Source: Canicola haemoglobinophilus (lineage in GTDB: Bacteria > Pseudomonadota > Gammaproteobacteria > Enterobacterales > Pasteurellaceae). Taken from it: a DNA stretch of 64,000 nucleotides. The stretch covers positions 15,456 through 79,455 of the forward strand of contig NZ_MUXZ01000027.1 of NCBI RefSeq assembly GCF_002015075.1. Reading direction: 5' to 3'. Of the stretch, positions 55,019-63,981 are shown in pieces (the first letter of the stretch is position 1; each line of letters opens with the position of its first letter). Below the pieces are notes generated by a model, which saw only the letters and a program-made list of their open reading frames with translations, had not been told where the DNA came from and did no database searches. The translations under genes were made by a program, and so were the position numbers.

Positions 55019-56094
55019 TAATCTCTTTTCCTATTGAGAAGCCACCAAATTAGCACAATAAAGAGTAGGCTTGGAATGAGAGCTGCGAGAGCTATAGGAA
55101 TATCATATAGAATGCTTAATCGCCCAAAGATTTCATTAATAACGTAGAAGAGGAAACCGAAAAAGATCCCAGTTACAATTCGTGCTCCAGCTGTAACGCT
55201 GCGTAAAGAGCCAAAGATAAAAGAAAGCGCTAACATCATCATGACTGCCACAGAAACTGGCTGAAAGATTTTTTGCCAAAAAGTGAGCTCAAAACGTTTC
55301 GCATCTTGCCCTGTTTCTTTCATGAATTTAATGTAATTATATAATCCACTCATAGATAATGATGTCGGTCGCAAGGAGGCAATCCCTAGCTTATCTGGTG
55401 TTAAGTTTGTATTCCATGTATCTCTAAGTCTACTAATAGTTTTTATCTCATCATGAGAAATCTCTGACTGATTAATGTTACTTAACTCCCATTTTCCATT
55501 TTCAAAACTTGCTTGATTAGCGTGAATGACCTGTTTTAATTGGCGATGATCATCAAAGCTATAAACATAAATATCGTTTAATTTAATATCATTGGTAATA
55601 CGTCTTACATAGACAAAATCATTGCCATCTTTTGCCCAGATCCCATTTTTGACAGAAAGCATAGAGCCACCAGAAATTGCTTTTGAGCGCATATTTCTTG
55701 CGAATTGTTCAGTCTGTGGAATTCCCCATTCTCCAATTAGCATCGTAATAAGTACCAGTGGCAATGCCGTTTTCATTACTGCCAAACCAATTTTAAAACG
55801 GGAAAATCCAGCGGATTGCATCACAATAAGCTCACTACGGCTAGCAAGGTTACCAAGAGTAATTAGTGAGCCTAATAAGGCTGCCATAGGAAAAAATGTT
55901 TCTATGTCTTTAGGCATGGTTAATAGAGTAAAAAGCGTTGCTTGAATAACATCATAAGTTCCCTTGCCAACGCTACGGAACTGCTCAACAAATTTAATAA
56001 TCGCTGACAAGCCTACTAACATTAATAACGTAGCAAAAATAGCACCTAAAATATTTTTTCCAATATAACGATCTAAGGTATTCATTATTTTCAT
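55018..56094 (-). CDS. lptG: LPS export permease LptG
   Basis: Inner-membrane subunit of the LptB2FG transporter that extracts lipopolysaccharide. Six helices flank a periplasmic beta-jellyroll of about 150 residues; the start is NTLDRYIGKNILGAIFATLL. It is 358 aa. Its ATG overlaps the TGA of lptF (ATGA); a second ATG nine bases later is possible. It forms an operon with lptF. Confidence 0.94.
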   Translation of the reverse strand: MKIMNTLDRYIGKNILGAIFATLLMLVGLSAIIKFVEQFRSVGKGTYDVIQATLFTLLTMPKDIETFFPMAALLGSLITLGNLASRSELIVMQSAGFSRFKIGLAVMKTALPLVLITMLIGEWGIPQTEQFARNMRSKAISGGSMLSVKNGIWAKDGNDFVYVRRITNDIKLNDIYVYSFDDHRQLKQVIHANQASFENGKWELSNINQSEISHDEIKTISRLRDTWNTNLTPDKLGIASLRPTSLSMSGLYNYIKFMKETGQDAKRFELTFWQKIFQPVSVAVMMMLALSFIFGSLRSVTAGARIVTGIFFGFLFYVINEIFGRLSILYDIPIALAALIPSLLFIVLIWWLLNRKRD

Positions 56095-57203
56095 TTTTGA
56101 TTACCTTTGTTTGTATTGAAGTTAAATAAATGACGAATTTTATACATAAAAGCGCTATTCCAACTATTCAATAAAATTGCTAAGCATAAGAAGAAAATAC
56201 TCACTAATGGCATGAAAATATTAGCATCAATTTTGCCAGAAGCGCCTGCCGATTTTAATGAGCTTTGTAGTAAGAAATAAATTAAATAGAGTAAAAGTGC
56301 GGGTAAAATTTTGGCAAAGCGCCCTTGACGAGGGTTAACTCTGCTCAATGGAACCGCAATCAGAGCCATAATTGGCACTGCAAAAATTAAGGTTAAACGC
56401 CAATGTAGCTCCGCTTTTGCCGCGGGTGATTTGGAGTTAATTAATTCTTGTAAACTTAAAACTTCTGTTTCAGATGTATCAGCATCTGTCGTTTTATAAC
56501 CTAAATAAGCTTGATATTGGTCAAAATGAGTAATACGAAAATCGGGTAGAACCGCTGAGCCTTCAACCCGTTGGCTATTTTCCAAACTAAGAACTTGATC
56601 GCCATTAGGTAGTGCCTTTAATTCACCACTTTCAGCAACAATAACAGATGGCTTTTGATTTTTCTTATTTGTCATTTGAAAAACATAAATATCTTTAATT
56701 TTGTTATCTTCGATTTCATCGATAAATAACACAACATCTGTATTTCCAGCACTGACAAATTGTCCAGATGCTAAGGCTCCCATTGTTGGGTTGGCTTTTG
56801 CATCTTCAATAATTTGAGCTTGTTTTTGAATTGCCCAAGGGGATAAATAGAGTGCATTATAGGTTGCAAGTCCTGCTGTTAAGACAGATAAAATTAATGT
56901 TACTCGCACTAAAATACGTTGCCCTACACCACAAGCACGCATAACGGTAATTTCACTTTCTGCATACAAGCGCCCAAAGGTTAGCAATATAGCAATAAAT
57001 AAGCAAAGAGGAAGCATCAGCTGTGCCATTGCAGGCATGCCCAAACCAAGTAAAGAAAAAACTAAATCAGCAGGAATTTTGCCGCTGGTGGCAGAACCTA
57101 AAACACGAACAAGTTGTTGGCTAAAAAAGATCAGTAAAAGAATAAATAAGATCGAAATTTGGCTTTTAAAAACTTCTCTAGTTAAATATCGAGTTAATAT
57201 CAC
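56091..57203 (-). CDS. lptF: LPS export permease LptF
   Basis: Partner of LptG with the same layout of six helices and a periplasmic domain (about residues 130-260). The start MILTRYLTREVFKSQ is typical. It is 370 aa. It is divergent from pepA, the common gammaproteobacterial arrangement; the 117-bp gap carries both promoters. Confidence 0.94.
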   Translation of the reverse strand: MILTRYLTREVFKSQISILFILLLIFFSQQLVRVLGSATSGKIPADLVFSLLGLGMPAMAQLMLPLCLFIAILLTFGRLYAESEITVMRACGVGQRILVRVTLILSVLTAGLATYNALYLSPWAIQKQAQIIEDAKANPTMGALASGQFVSAGNTDVVLFIDEIEDNKIKDIYVFQMTNKKNQKPSVIVAESGELKALPNGDQVLSLENSQRVEGSAVLPDFRITHFDQYQAYLGYKTTDADTSETEVLSLQELINSKSPAAKAELHWRLTLIFAVPIMALIAVPLSRVNPRQGRFAKILPALLLYLIYFLLQSSLKSAGASGKIDANIFMPLVSIFFLCLAILLNSWNSAFMYKIRHLFNFNTNKGNQK

Positions 57204-57320
57204 TGAATTACCTACATTTTTCTTGCAATTTTTTTAAAAAGCAGTAGTTTACCGAAACAAATAACAGTCGCGTATGATAGCGTATTTTTTAATTGAAAAC
57301 AGTAAATTCGTGAGGTTTAA

Positions 57321-58808
57321 ATGAAATATAGTGTAAAAAACACCGCACTTTCTCAAATCAATAGCAATATTATTTTAGTGGTATTTGAGGGTGGGGTGTT
57401 ATCCCCTGCGGCAGCAGAATTTGATCAGCTTAGTCAAGGCTATTTAACCCAGTTAATTCAAGTAGGTGAGCTCAGTGGAAAACAAGGGCAAGTATTGATT
57501 TTACGAAATGTTGCTAATTGCCAAGCGCAACGTATTTTTGTTGTGGGTTGCGGAAAAAAAGATGAGATAACAGAGCGTCAATATAAGCAAATTATACAAA
57601 AAGCTATCCAAGCTGTTCATGATACGCAAGCAACGGAAGTGGTGAGTTTTTTAAATGAAGTTGAACTGAAAGATCGTGATGTATATTGGAATATTCGTTT
57701 TGCTATTGAAACTATTGAGGCAAGTTTATATAAATTTGATGCGTTCAAAAGTAAAAAAACGAACGAAAGTGCGGTCTTAAATGAGGTTGTTTTTAATGTT
57801 CAAGATGAGTTGCAACAAAATGCACTTTTGGCGATAGCGCATGGACAGGCTATTGCACAAGGCGTGAAGTCAGCAAAAGATATTGCTAACTACCCACCCA
57901 ATATTTGCAATCCAACTTATCTTGCAGAACAAGCTCAATCTTTAGCTCAATATTCAAATTTGATTAAAGTGCAAGTGTTGGGCGAAAAAGAAATGGCGGA
58001 ATTAAATATGACGTCTTATTTGGCTGTTTCGCAAGGCAGCCAAAACGAAGCAAAAATGTCAGTTATCGAATATCGTAATCACCCAGACAAAAATGCTAAG
58101 CCTATCGTTTTAGTGGGTAAAGGGTTAACTTTTGATGCTGGCGGTATTTCCTTAAAACCAGCAGATAGCATGGATGAGATGAAATATGATATGTGCGGTG
58201 CGGCTTCTGTATTTGGTGTAATGCAAGCCTTGGCTGAATTAAAATTGCCATTGAATGTGATTGGTGTGCTAGCTGGCTGTGAAAACTTACCAGATGGTAA
58301 TGCCTATCGCCCAGGAGATATACTAACTACGATGTCAGGATTGACGGTGGAAGTGTTAAATACTGATGCTGAAGGACGCTTAGTTTTATGCGATGCGCTG
58401 ACTTATGTTGAACGTTTTGAGCCAGAGTGCGTGATTGATGTTGCGACTTTAACGGGGGCTTGCGTGGTGGCATTAGGTCAACATAACAGCGGCCTAATTG
58501 CGACCGATGAAAAACTGGCTAAAGGATTATTAAATGCAGCGGAGCAAACCACGGACAAGGCTTGGCGTTTACCTTTAAGTGAAGAATATCAAGAACAGTT
58601 AAAATCTAATTTTGCGGATCTTGCTAATATTGGTGGGCGTTGGGGCGGAGCGATCACAGCTGGCGCATTTTTAGCTAATTTCACGAAAAACTACCCTTGG
58701 GCACATTTAGATATTGCTGGCACAGCTTGGTTGCAAGGCGCGAATAAAGGTGCAACAGGACGCCCAGTAAGTTTACTTACACAATTCTTAATTAACCAAG
58801 TTAAATAA
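57321..58808 (+). CDS. pepA: leucyl aminopeptidase (M17), PepA
   Basis: Hexameric two-metal aminopeptidase of 495 aa. The M17 signature NTDAEGRLVLCDALTY and the metal motif VGKGLTFDAGGISLKP are intact. In E. coli PepA also binds DNA at carAB and in Xer recombination; whether it does here cannot be told. It carries uptake sequences near its start and at 57768. A GC-rich terminator follows. Confidence 0.95.
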   Translation: MKYSVKNTALSQINSNIILVVFEGGVLSPAAAEFDQLSQGYLTQLIQVGELSGKQGQVLILRNVANCQAQRIFVVGCGKKDEITERQYKQIIQKAIQAVHDTQATEVVSFLNEVELKDRDVYWNIRFAIETIEASLYKFDAFKSKKTNESAVLNEVVFNVQDELQQNALLAIAHGQAIAQGVKSAKDIANYPPNICNPTYLAEQAQSLAQYSNLIKVQVLGEKEMAELNMTSYLAVSQGSQNEAKMSVIEYRNHPDKNAKPIVLVGKGLTFDAGGISLKPADSMDEMKYDMCGAASVFGVMQALAELKLPLNVIGVLAGCENLPDGNAYRPGDILTTMSGLTVEVLNTDAEGRLVLCDALTYVERFEPECVIDVATLTGACVVALGQHNSGLIATDEKLAKGLLNAAEQTTDKAWRLPLSEEYQEQLKSNFADLANIGGRWGGAITAGAFLANFTKNYPWAHLDIAGTAWLQGANKGATGRPVSLLTQFLINQVK

Positions 58809-58811
58809 CTG

Positions 58812-58842
58812 AAAAATCCCCCTGTTTTTAGGGGGATTTTTT
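58812..58842. terminator. terminator between pepA and recR
   Basis: Stem AAAATCCCCCT / AGGGGGATTTT followed by T residues. It lies between convergent genes and is likely bidirectional. Confidence 0.85.
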
Positions 58843-59446
58843 ATAGCTGAATTTCTCGACGTCCGATTAGTGAATGGCTTAGGGTTGTGCCATCTACGGT
58901 TTCTAATTCTCCACCTACAGGAATACCATGAGCAATACGGCTGACTTTTATATTATGTTGAAAGCACATCTCCGCAATGTAATTGGCAGTAGCTTCGCCT
59001 TCAACAGTAGGATTGGTTGCCAAAATAACTTCATAAAAACTTTCATTTTGTAAACGCTTTTGCAATAAATCCAAACCAATTTCTTTTGGTCCAATCCCGT
59101 CTAAAGGCGATAAATGCCCCATTAACACAAAATAGCGCCCAGAAAATTGCCCCGTTTGCTCAATGGCAGGAATATCCGAAGGTTGCTCTACAACACAAAG
59201 TAACCCTGAATTTTGCCGTCTTGGATTATTGCAAATAGCACAACTATCCTCCTCAGTGAAAGTACGGCAATGATTACAATGACCAATTTTTGACATAGCT
59301 TCCGTTAAAGCTCTGGCTAAATTCATACCGCCGCTTCGATCACGTTGTAATAAATGATATGCCATACGCTGTGCAGATTTCGGGCCAACGCCCGGTAGGC
59401 AGCGTAAATGTTCAATAAGATTTTCTAATAGAGGACTACTTTGCAT
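58841..59446 (-). CDS. recR: recombination mediator RecR
   Basis: RecFOR-pathway protein of 201 aa. The helix-hairpin-helix CLPGVGPKSAQRMAYHLL is near the N-terminus, the zinc finger is CNHCRTFTEEDSCAIC, and a Toprim domain follows. It lies 63 bp after ybaB, the usual partner. dnaX, the third member in many genomes, is at 2-4 kb here. Confidence 0.96.
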   Translation of the reverse strand: MQSSPLLENLIEHLRCLPGVGPKSAQRMAYHLLQRDRSGGMNLARALTEAMSKIGHCNHCRTFTEEDSCAICNNPRRQNSGLLCVVEQPSDIPAIEQTGQFSGRYFVLMGHLSPLDGIGPKEIGLDLLQKRLQNESFYEVILATNPTVEGEATANYIAEMCFQHNIKVSRIAHGIPVGGELETVDGTTLSHSLIGRREIQL

Positions 59447-59509
59447 AACTAATTTCTAGTATTAAAAAAATGGACGCAAATATTGCGCCCTATTGATAAA
59501 TAAACTGAT

Positions 59510-59839
59510 TTAGAACGGCATTTTAAAACCAGGAGGTAAAGACATTCCTGCTGTTACTGATGCCATTTTTTCTTTTTGCATTTCTTCAGTACGGCGAACT
59601 GCATCATTAAATGCCGCCGCAATAAGATCTTCTAACATTTCTTTATCGTCTTCCATTAAAGATGGATCGATATCAATACGGCGACAATTATGCGCACCAT
59701 TAATAGTAATTTTAACTAAACCAGCGCCAGCTTCGCCTGTGACTTCTAATTGTGCAATTTCTTCTTGCATCTTTTGCATACGCTCTTGCATTTGCTGAGC
59801 TTGTTTCATCAAGTTGCCTAAGCCACCTTTTCCAAACAT
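59510..59839 (-). CDS. ybaB: nucleoid-associated protein YbaB/EbfC
   Basis: DNA-binding protein of 109 aa. It starts MFGKGGLGNLMKQAQQMQER with a long amphipathic helix, has VKITINGAHNCRRIDIDPSL in the core, and ends MSLPPGFKMPF. The H. influenzae homologue was one of the first structures of the family. It is first of ybaB-recR. Confidence 0.95.
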   Translation of the reverse strand: MFGKGGLGNLMKQAQQMQERMQKMQEEIAQLEVTGEAGAGLVKITINGAHNCRRIDIDPSLMEDDKEMLEDLIAAAFNDAVRRTEEMQKEKMASVTAGMSLPPGFKMPF

Positions 59840-59964
59840 AATTTTTCTTCCATTTTAGTTAATCAAAAACGCTGGGCATTTTAGCGAAAATTTAGCGAAT
59901 TTGGAATAGGCTGGCTTTATGTTAGAATGGCGCGCTTTCATCAACTAACAAAAGTTACTAGTCA

Positions 59965-61875
59965 ATGCGATTATTTATAGCAGAAAAACCAAGCCTTGCT
60001 CGAGCTATTGCCGATGTATTGCCAAAGCCTCATCAACGAGGCCAAGGTTTCATAAAGTGCGGTGACAAAGATTATGTAACTTGGTGTGTTGGACATTTGT
60101 TAGAGCAGGCTGAGCCAGATGCTTATAATTCAGCCTTCAAACAATGGCGTTTAGAGCATTTGCCGATTATTCCGCAAAAATGGCAACTATTGCCTAAAAA
60201 AGAAGTGAAAAGCCAATTAGATGCTGTGCTTAAATTAATTCATCAGGCGGATATTTTAGTCAATGCAGGCGACCCAGATCGTGAGGGGCAATTATTAGTT
60301 GATGAGGTATTTAGTTATGCCAACTTGCCAGCAACAAAATTAGCCGAAATTCAGCGTTGTTTAATCAGCGATCTCAATCCAAGTGCGGTAGAAAAAGCAG
60401 TCAAAAAATTACAGCCGAACCAAAATTTTATCCCTCTTGCTACATCAGCCTTAGCGCGTGCCAGAGCCGATTGGTTATATGGCATTAATATGACAAGGGC
60501 TTACACTATTCGTGGGCGTCAATCAGGCTATAACGGTATTCTCTCTGTTGGAAGAGTGCAGACGCCAGTGTTGGGGTTAATAGTGCGCCGTGATTTAGAA
60601 ATTGAGCATTTCCAACCAAAAGATTTTTTTGAAGTGCAAGCCTTTGTAACCACAAAAGAAGAAACACCACAAAAATTCACCGCACTTTGGCAACCAAGTA
60701 AAGCTTGTGAAGATTATCAAGATGAAGAAGGGCGAGTATTATCTAAGGCTTTAGCGGAAAATGTAATCAAACGTATCAGTGAGCAACCTGCGATCGTTAC
60801 GGAATATATTGATAAAAGAGAAAAAGAAACCGCTCCTTTACCTTATTCACTTTCGGCATTACAAATAGATGCGGCGAAACGTTATGGCATGTCGGCACAA
60901 GAAGTACTAGATACTTGTCAGCGCTTATATGAAACTCACAAATTGATTACTTATCCACGCTCTGATTGTCGCTATTTACCCGAAGAGCATTTTGCCGAGC
61001 ACCATGCTATTTTGCACGCGATTTCAGCACAAAGTCCTTTGTATCAAAAACTTCCTGATATTGTTGATGCTGAGCTTAAAAATCGTTGTTGGAATGATAA
61101 AAAAGTTGAGGCACACCATGCCATTATTCCAACGGCAAAAAACAAAGCTGCGAATTTAAATCAAAATGAGCAACAAATTTACAATTTAATTGCTCGCCAG
61201 TATTTAATGCAATTTTGCCAAGATGCCGAATATCGTAAGAGTAAAATTACCTTAAATATTGCGGGAGGGACGTTTGTTGCACAAGCAAGAAACTTGCAAA
61301 TTGCAGGCTGGAAACAGCTTTTAGGTAAAGAGGATGAAAATGAACAGCAAGAACCTTTGCTCCCTATTGTGAAAAAAGGCGATGAATTATTTTGTGAAAA
61401 AGGCGAGTTGCTCAGCAAAAAAACACAAGCGCCGAAACCTTTTACTGATGCTACTTTACTTTCTGCCATGACAGGTATTGCACGCTTTGTACAAAATAAA
61501 GAATTGAAAAAAATCTTGCGTGAAACTGACGGATTGGGTACAGAAGCAACCAGAGCTGGCATTATTGAGTTACTTTTTAAGCGAGGTTTTTTGTATAAAA
61601 AAGGACGTAATATTCACAGTACCGAAACAGGTAGAATACTTATTCAAGCTTTGCCCGATATTGCAACACAACCTGATATGACAGCACATTGGGAGGCTCA
61701 GCTAGACAGTATTAGTCGTAAACAAGGTTCTTACCAACAATTTATGCAAAACTTAAATGAGCTTTTACCTGAACTATTAAGATATTTTAATTTTTCTGCA
61801 TTACGTCAGTTAGGAAAGTTAGCTAGAGAGGATAAAAAGCCACCACCAAGAAAAAGTGCGGTTAAAAAAGTTTAA
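59965..61875 (+). CDS. topB: DNA topoisomerase III
   Basis: Type IA decatenase of 636 aa. The Toprim domain starts MRLFIAEKPSLARAIADVLP and has the acidic motif DPDREGQ. The nucleophilic tyrosine is in LITYPRSDCRYLP, and the motif SVGRVQTPVLGL is intact. It is divergent from ybaB-recR. Two uptake sequences are inside the gene and one at the 3' end. Confidence 0.95.
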   Translation: MRLFIAEKPSLARAIADVLPKPHQRGQGFIKCGDKDYVTWCVGHLLEQAEPDAYNSAFKQWRLEHLPIIPQKWQLLPKKEVKSQLDAVLKLIHQADILVNAGDPDREGQLLVDEVFSYANLPATKLAEIQRCLISDLNPSAVEKAVKKLQPNQNFIPLATSALARARADWLYGINMTRAYTIRGRQSGYNGILSVGRVQTPVLGLIVRRDLEIEHFQPKDFFEVQAFVTTKEETPQKFTALWQPSKACEDYQDEEGRVLSKALAENVIKRISEQPAIVTEYIDKREKETAPLPYSLSALQIDAAKRYGMSAQEVLDTCQRLYETHKLITYPRSDCRYLPEEHFAEHHAILHAISAQSPLYQKLPDIVDAELKNRCWNDKKVEAHHAIIPTAKNKAANLNQNEQQIYNLIARQYLMQFCQDAEYRKSKITLNIAGGTFVAQARNLQIAGWKQLLGKEDENEQQEPLLPIVKKGDELFCEKGELLSKKTQAPKPFTDATLLSAMTGIARFVQNKELKKILRETDGLGTEATRAGIIELLFKRGFLYKKGRNIHSTETGRILIQALPDIATQPDMTAHWEAQLDSISRKQGSYQQFMQNLNELLPELLRYFNFSALRQLGKLAREDKKPPPRKSAVKKV

Positions 61876-62001
61876 GTTTTGTCTGAAATTAAAACAATTA
61901 ATGGGAATTTTATTAAAACTACTTGCGAAGATTTTCGATATTAGATAGTATTCGCACGTTATTTTTATTGTGAATATTATTTAATTTAGAGAGAAGAAAT
62001 A

Positions 62002-62346
62002 ATGTACCAAATTTTACTTGTTGCTTACTTAATTATTGCTATTGCTTTAATTGGTTTTATCCTAATCCAACAAGGGAAAGGCGCTAATGCAGGGGCATCA
62101 TTTGGTGGTGGCGCATCAGGCACCGTTTTTGGAGCTGCTGGTGCTGGTAATTTCTTATCTCGCACAACTGCTGTTTTAGCAACCGCATTTTTTGCTATTA
62201 GTTTAGTGATTGGTAATATCAATTCACATCGCAACAATGTTGAAACTGGTAAATTTGATGATTTATCAAAAGTTGCCGAGCAAGTTCAAGAAAAACAACA
62301 AAGCGCTCCAGCAGTTGATAAAAAAAATAGCGACATCCCACAATAA
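62002..62346 (+). CDS. secG: protein-export membrane protein SecG
   Basis: Small SecYEG subunit of 114 aa with two helices separated by the glycine-rich loop GGGASGTVFGAAGAGNFL and the signature LIQQGKGANAGASFG. Placement just before tRNA-Leu is the same as in E. coli (secG-leuU), which supports both calls. The start lies behind AGAGAGAAG. Confidence 0.95.
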   Translation: MYQILLVAYLIIAIALIGFILIQQGKGANAGASFGGGASGTVFGAAGAGNFLSRTTAVLATAFFAISLVIGNINSHRNNVETGKFDDLSKVAEQVQEKQQSAPAVDKKNSDIPQ

Positions 62347-62367
62347 ACAATCTAAATTCAATTTAAC

Positions 62368-62453
62368 GCTCTGATGGTGGAATTGGTAGACACGCTATCT
62401 TGAGGGGGTAGTGTCCATAGGACGTGCGAGTTCAAGTCTCGCTCAGAGCACCA
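62368..62453 (+). tRNA. leuU: tRNA-Leu (GAG)
   Basis: An 86-nt tRNA with acceptor stem GCTCTGA / TCAGAGC, discriminator A and an encoded CCA. The anticodon loop TTGAGGG gives the anticodon GAG. A long variable arm (GTGTCCATAGGAC) and the T arm GCGAGTTCAAGTCTCGC are those of a class II leucine tRNA. The integrase gene directly downstream suggests that its 3' end is the attachment site of an integrated element. Confidence 0.95.
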
Positions 62454-62461
62454 AAAACAGA

Positions 62462-62491
62462 AAGATCGCAATTTTGCGGTCTTTTTTTTTC
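62462..62491 (+). terminator. secG/tRNA-Leu terminator
   Basis: Stem GATCGCAA / TTGCGGTC with one G-T pair, then a run of T, eight bases after the tRNA. Confidence 0.8.
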
Positions 62492-62581
62492 TTTCGTTTT
62501 CTTTCGCATTTATAAAGTGAACCCTTATCAGATAAGGCTTTAACAGCGCTTTCTCTTTTTGTGTTCTTTCGTGTTCTTTCG
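62489..62581 (+). repeat. paired TTCTTTCG repeats in the integrase control region
   Basis: TTCTTTCG occurs at 62489, 62499, 62564 and 62574. That is two pairs, each with a 10-bp step, with 75 bp between the pairs. The layout resembles arm-type binding sites of tyrosine integrases next to an attachment site. Confidence 0.55.
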
Positions 62582-62623
62582 TGTTGATATGTTTACAGCA
62601 ACAAATAATAAGGGTATAAATGG

Positions 62624-62677
62624 GGGTACGATTAAGGGTACATACCCAAAAACCCTAAATCATATAAAATCGTACCC
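62624..62677. repeat. inverted repeat before the integrase gene
   Basis: GGGTACGATT (62624-62633) and AATCGTACCC (62668-62677) are perfect 10-bp inverted copies. Further AAGGGT-type units lie at about 62610, 62635, 62674 and 62693. It may be an operator for the integrase, which starts 22 bp later. Confidence 0.5.
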
Positions 62678-62698
62678 TTATTATCGAGATAAACCCTT

Positions 62699-63946
62699 AT
62701 GGCAAAAGGCACTAGCGAATTGACTGCTACACAGATAAAAAATGCAAAACCAAGAGAAAAAGACTATAAATTAATGGACGGTAAAGGGCTTTTTTTATTG
62801 GTAAGAAAGAACGGATCTAAATTATGGCGCTTTAGATATAAAAAACCATTCACAGGCAATCAAACAGATTTAGGCTTAGGCACATTCCCCGAAATATCAC
62901 TATTACAAGCAAGAAGAACGAGAGAAGACTATCTAGTCCTACTTGCTCAAAATATCGATCCAAAACAACACAAGGATCAAACAGAGCTATTAGAACAGCA
63001 ACGCATTTCTAATACTTTTAAAAGTGTGGCTGAGAGTTGGAGAGATAGCAAGCAAGATAGCATTAAGCCTTTAACATTAAAAAAATACTGGAGCATTGTA
63101 GAAAAGTATTTATTGTCAATGTTATCGGATTATCCAGTTGCAGATATTACCCCTATTATTGCTAAAAACGCCTTAAATACCCCTTATAAGCAAGGTAAAG
63201 CGGAGATATTTAGAAAGTCTATAAAACTGCTCAATGCTATCTTAAATTATGCGGTATATTCCCTTTTTATCATTCCTATTAATCCATGTTCAAATATAAA
63301 TACAGCCTTTGAGCCGCTTAAGCGTGGCACAAACCCTAATATTAATCCTGATGCATTACCTGAATTTTTAGATAGATTAGAACATTCAGATTTAAACCTA
63401 ATTACTAAATATTTAATTCAATGGCAACTTCTCACAATGGTAAGACCAAATGAAGCAGTTACAGCGGAATGGGGAGAGATAGATATTAAAAAGAAATTGT
63501 GGATCATTCCACCGCATAAGATGAAAAAGACTAAAGCAAACGAAAATAAGCCGCATATAGTCCCGTTATCATCACAGGCTTTAGAGATATTAGAGAGAAT
63601 TAAACAGCTTAATTATAATTCTGTTTATGTGTTCCCTAGTTTGAGAACCACCAGTAAGCATATTAATAGTCAAACAGTAAATAAAGCGATTAGGGATAAT
63701 CTAGGCTATAAAGAGGAACAAACAGCGCACGGATTAAGAAAAATCGCTAGCACTTATCTACATGAAAAAGAAGTTTTACCCGATGTTATAGAAATGTGCT
63801 TAGCTCACACCATAGGAGGAATAAGGGGAGTATATAATAACGCTGAGTATCTCAAGCATAGGGCTAGAGCCTTGCAATTATGGGGCGACTATGTAGAACA
63901 ATGCAGACTAAAATCAAAATCTAAGCATTTAAAGATTGTGGCATAA
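62699..63946 (+). CDS. int: P4-type tyrosine integrase of a genomic island
   Basis: Site-specific recombinase of 415 aa. The N-terminal DUF4102 arm-binding domain is about 1-95 (LTATQIKNAKP, KDYKLMDGKGLFLLVRKNG). A core-binding SAM-like domain follows. The catalytic domain has R in MVRPNEA, HGLRK with the HxxR pair, H in LAHTIGG, and the nucleophilic tyrosine in GVYNNAEYL. Insertion next to tRNA-Leu is typical of this family. The cargo lies beyond the window, and the 54 bases after the stop hold no gene. Confidence 0.93.
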   Translation: MAKGTSELTATQIKNAKPREKDYKLMDGKGLFLLVRKNGSKLWRFRYKKPFTGNQTDLGLGTFPEISLLQARRTREDYLVLLAQNIDPKQHKDQTELLEQQRISNTFKSVAESWRDSKQDSIKPLTLKKYWSIVEKYLLSMLSDYPVADITPIIAKNALNTPYKQGKAEIFRKSIKLLNAILNYAVYSLFIIPINPCSNINTAFEPLKRGTNPNINPDALPEFLDRLEHSDLNLITKYLIQWQLLTMVRPNEAVTAEWGEIDIKKKLWIIPPHKMKKTKANENKPHIVPLSSQALEILERIKQLNYNSVYVFPSLRTTSKHINSQTVNKAIRDNLGYKEEQTAHGLRKIASTYLHEKEVLPDVIEMCLAHTIGGIRGVYNNAEYLKHRARALQLWGDYVEQCRLKSKSKHLKIVA

Positions 63947-63981
63947 GCCTATAACCTGATTAATAAAGAGCCTTGTTATTC

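Larger units (their letters stand above)
2034..61862. repeat. dispersed DNA uptake sequences (Hin type)
   Basis: About 40 copies of AAGTGCGGT or ACCGCACTT lie across the window, from 2034-2042 to 61854-61862, mostly in housekeeping genes. Two inverted pairs form terminators. None is seen in 27754-32841, 34733-43494, 45494-50189 or after 61862. Confidence 0.9.

Noticed and set aside
62489..62581. CRISPR-like repeats near the integrase
   Set aside because: The repeat is only 8 bp with 2-bp and 57-bp gaps, without spacers of constant length and without cas genes.
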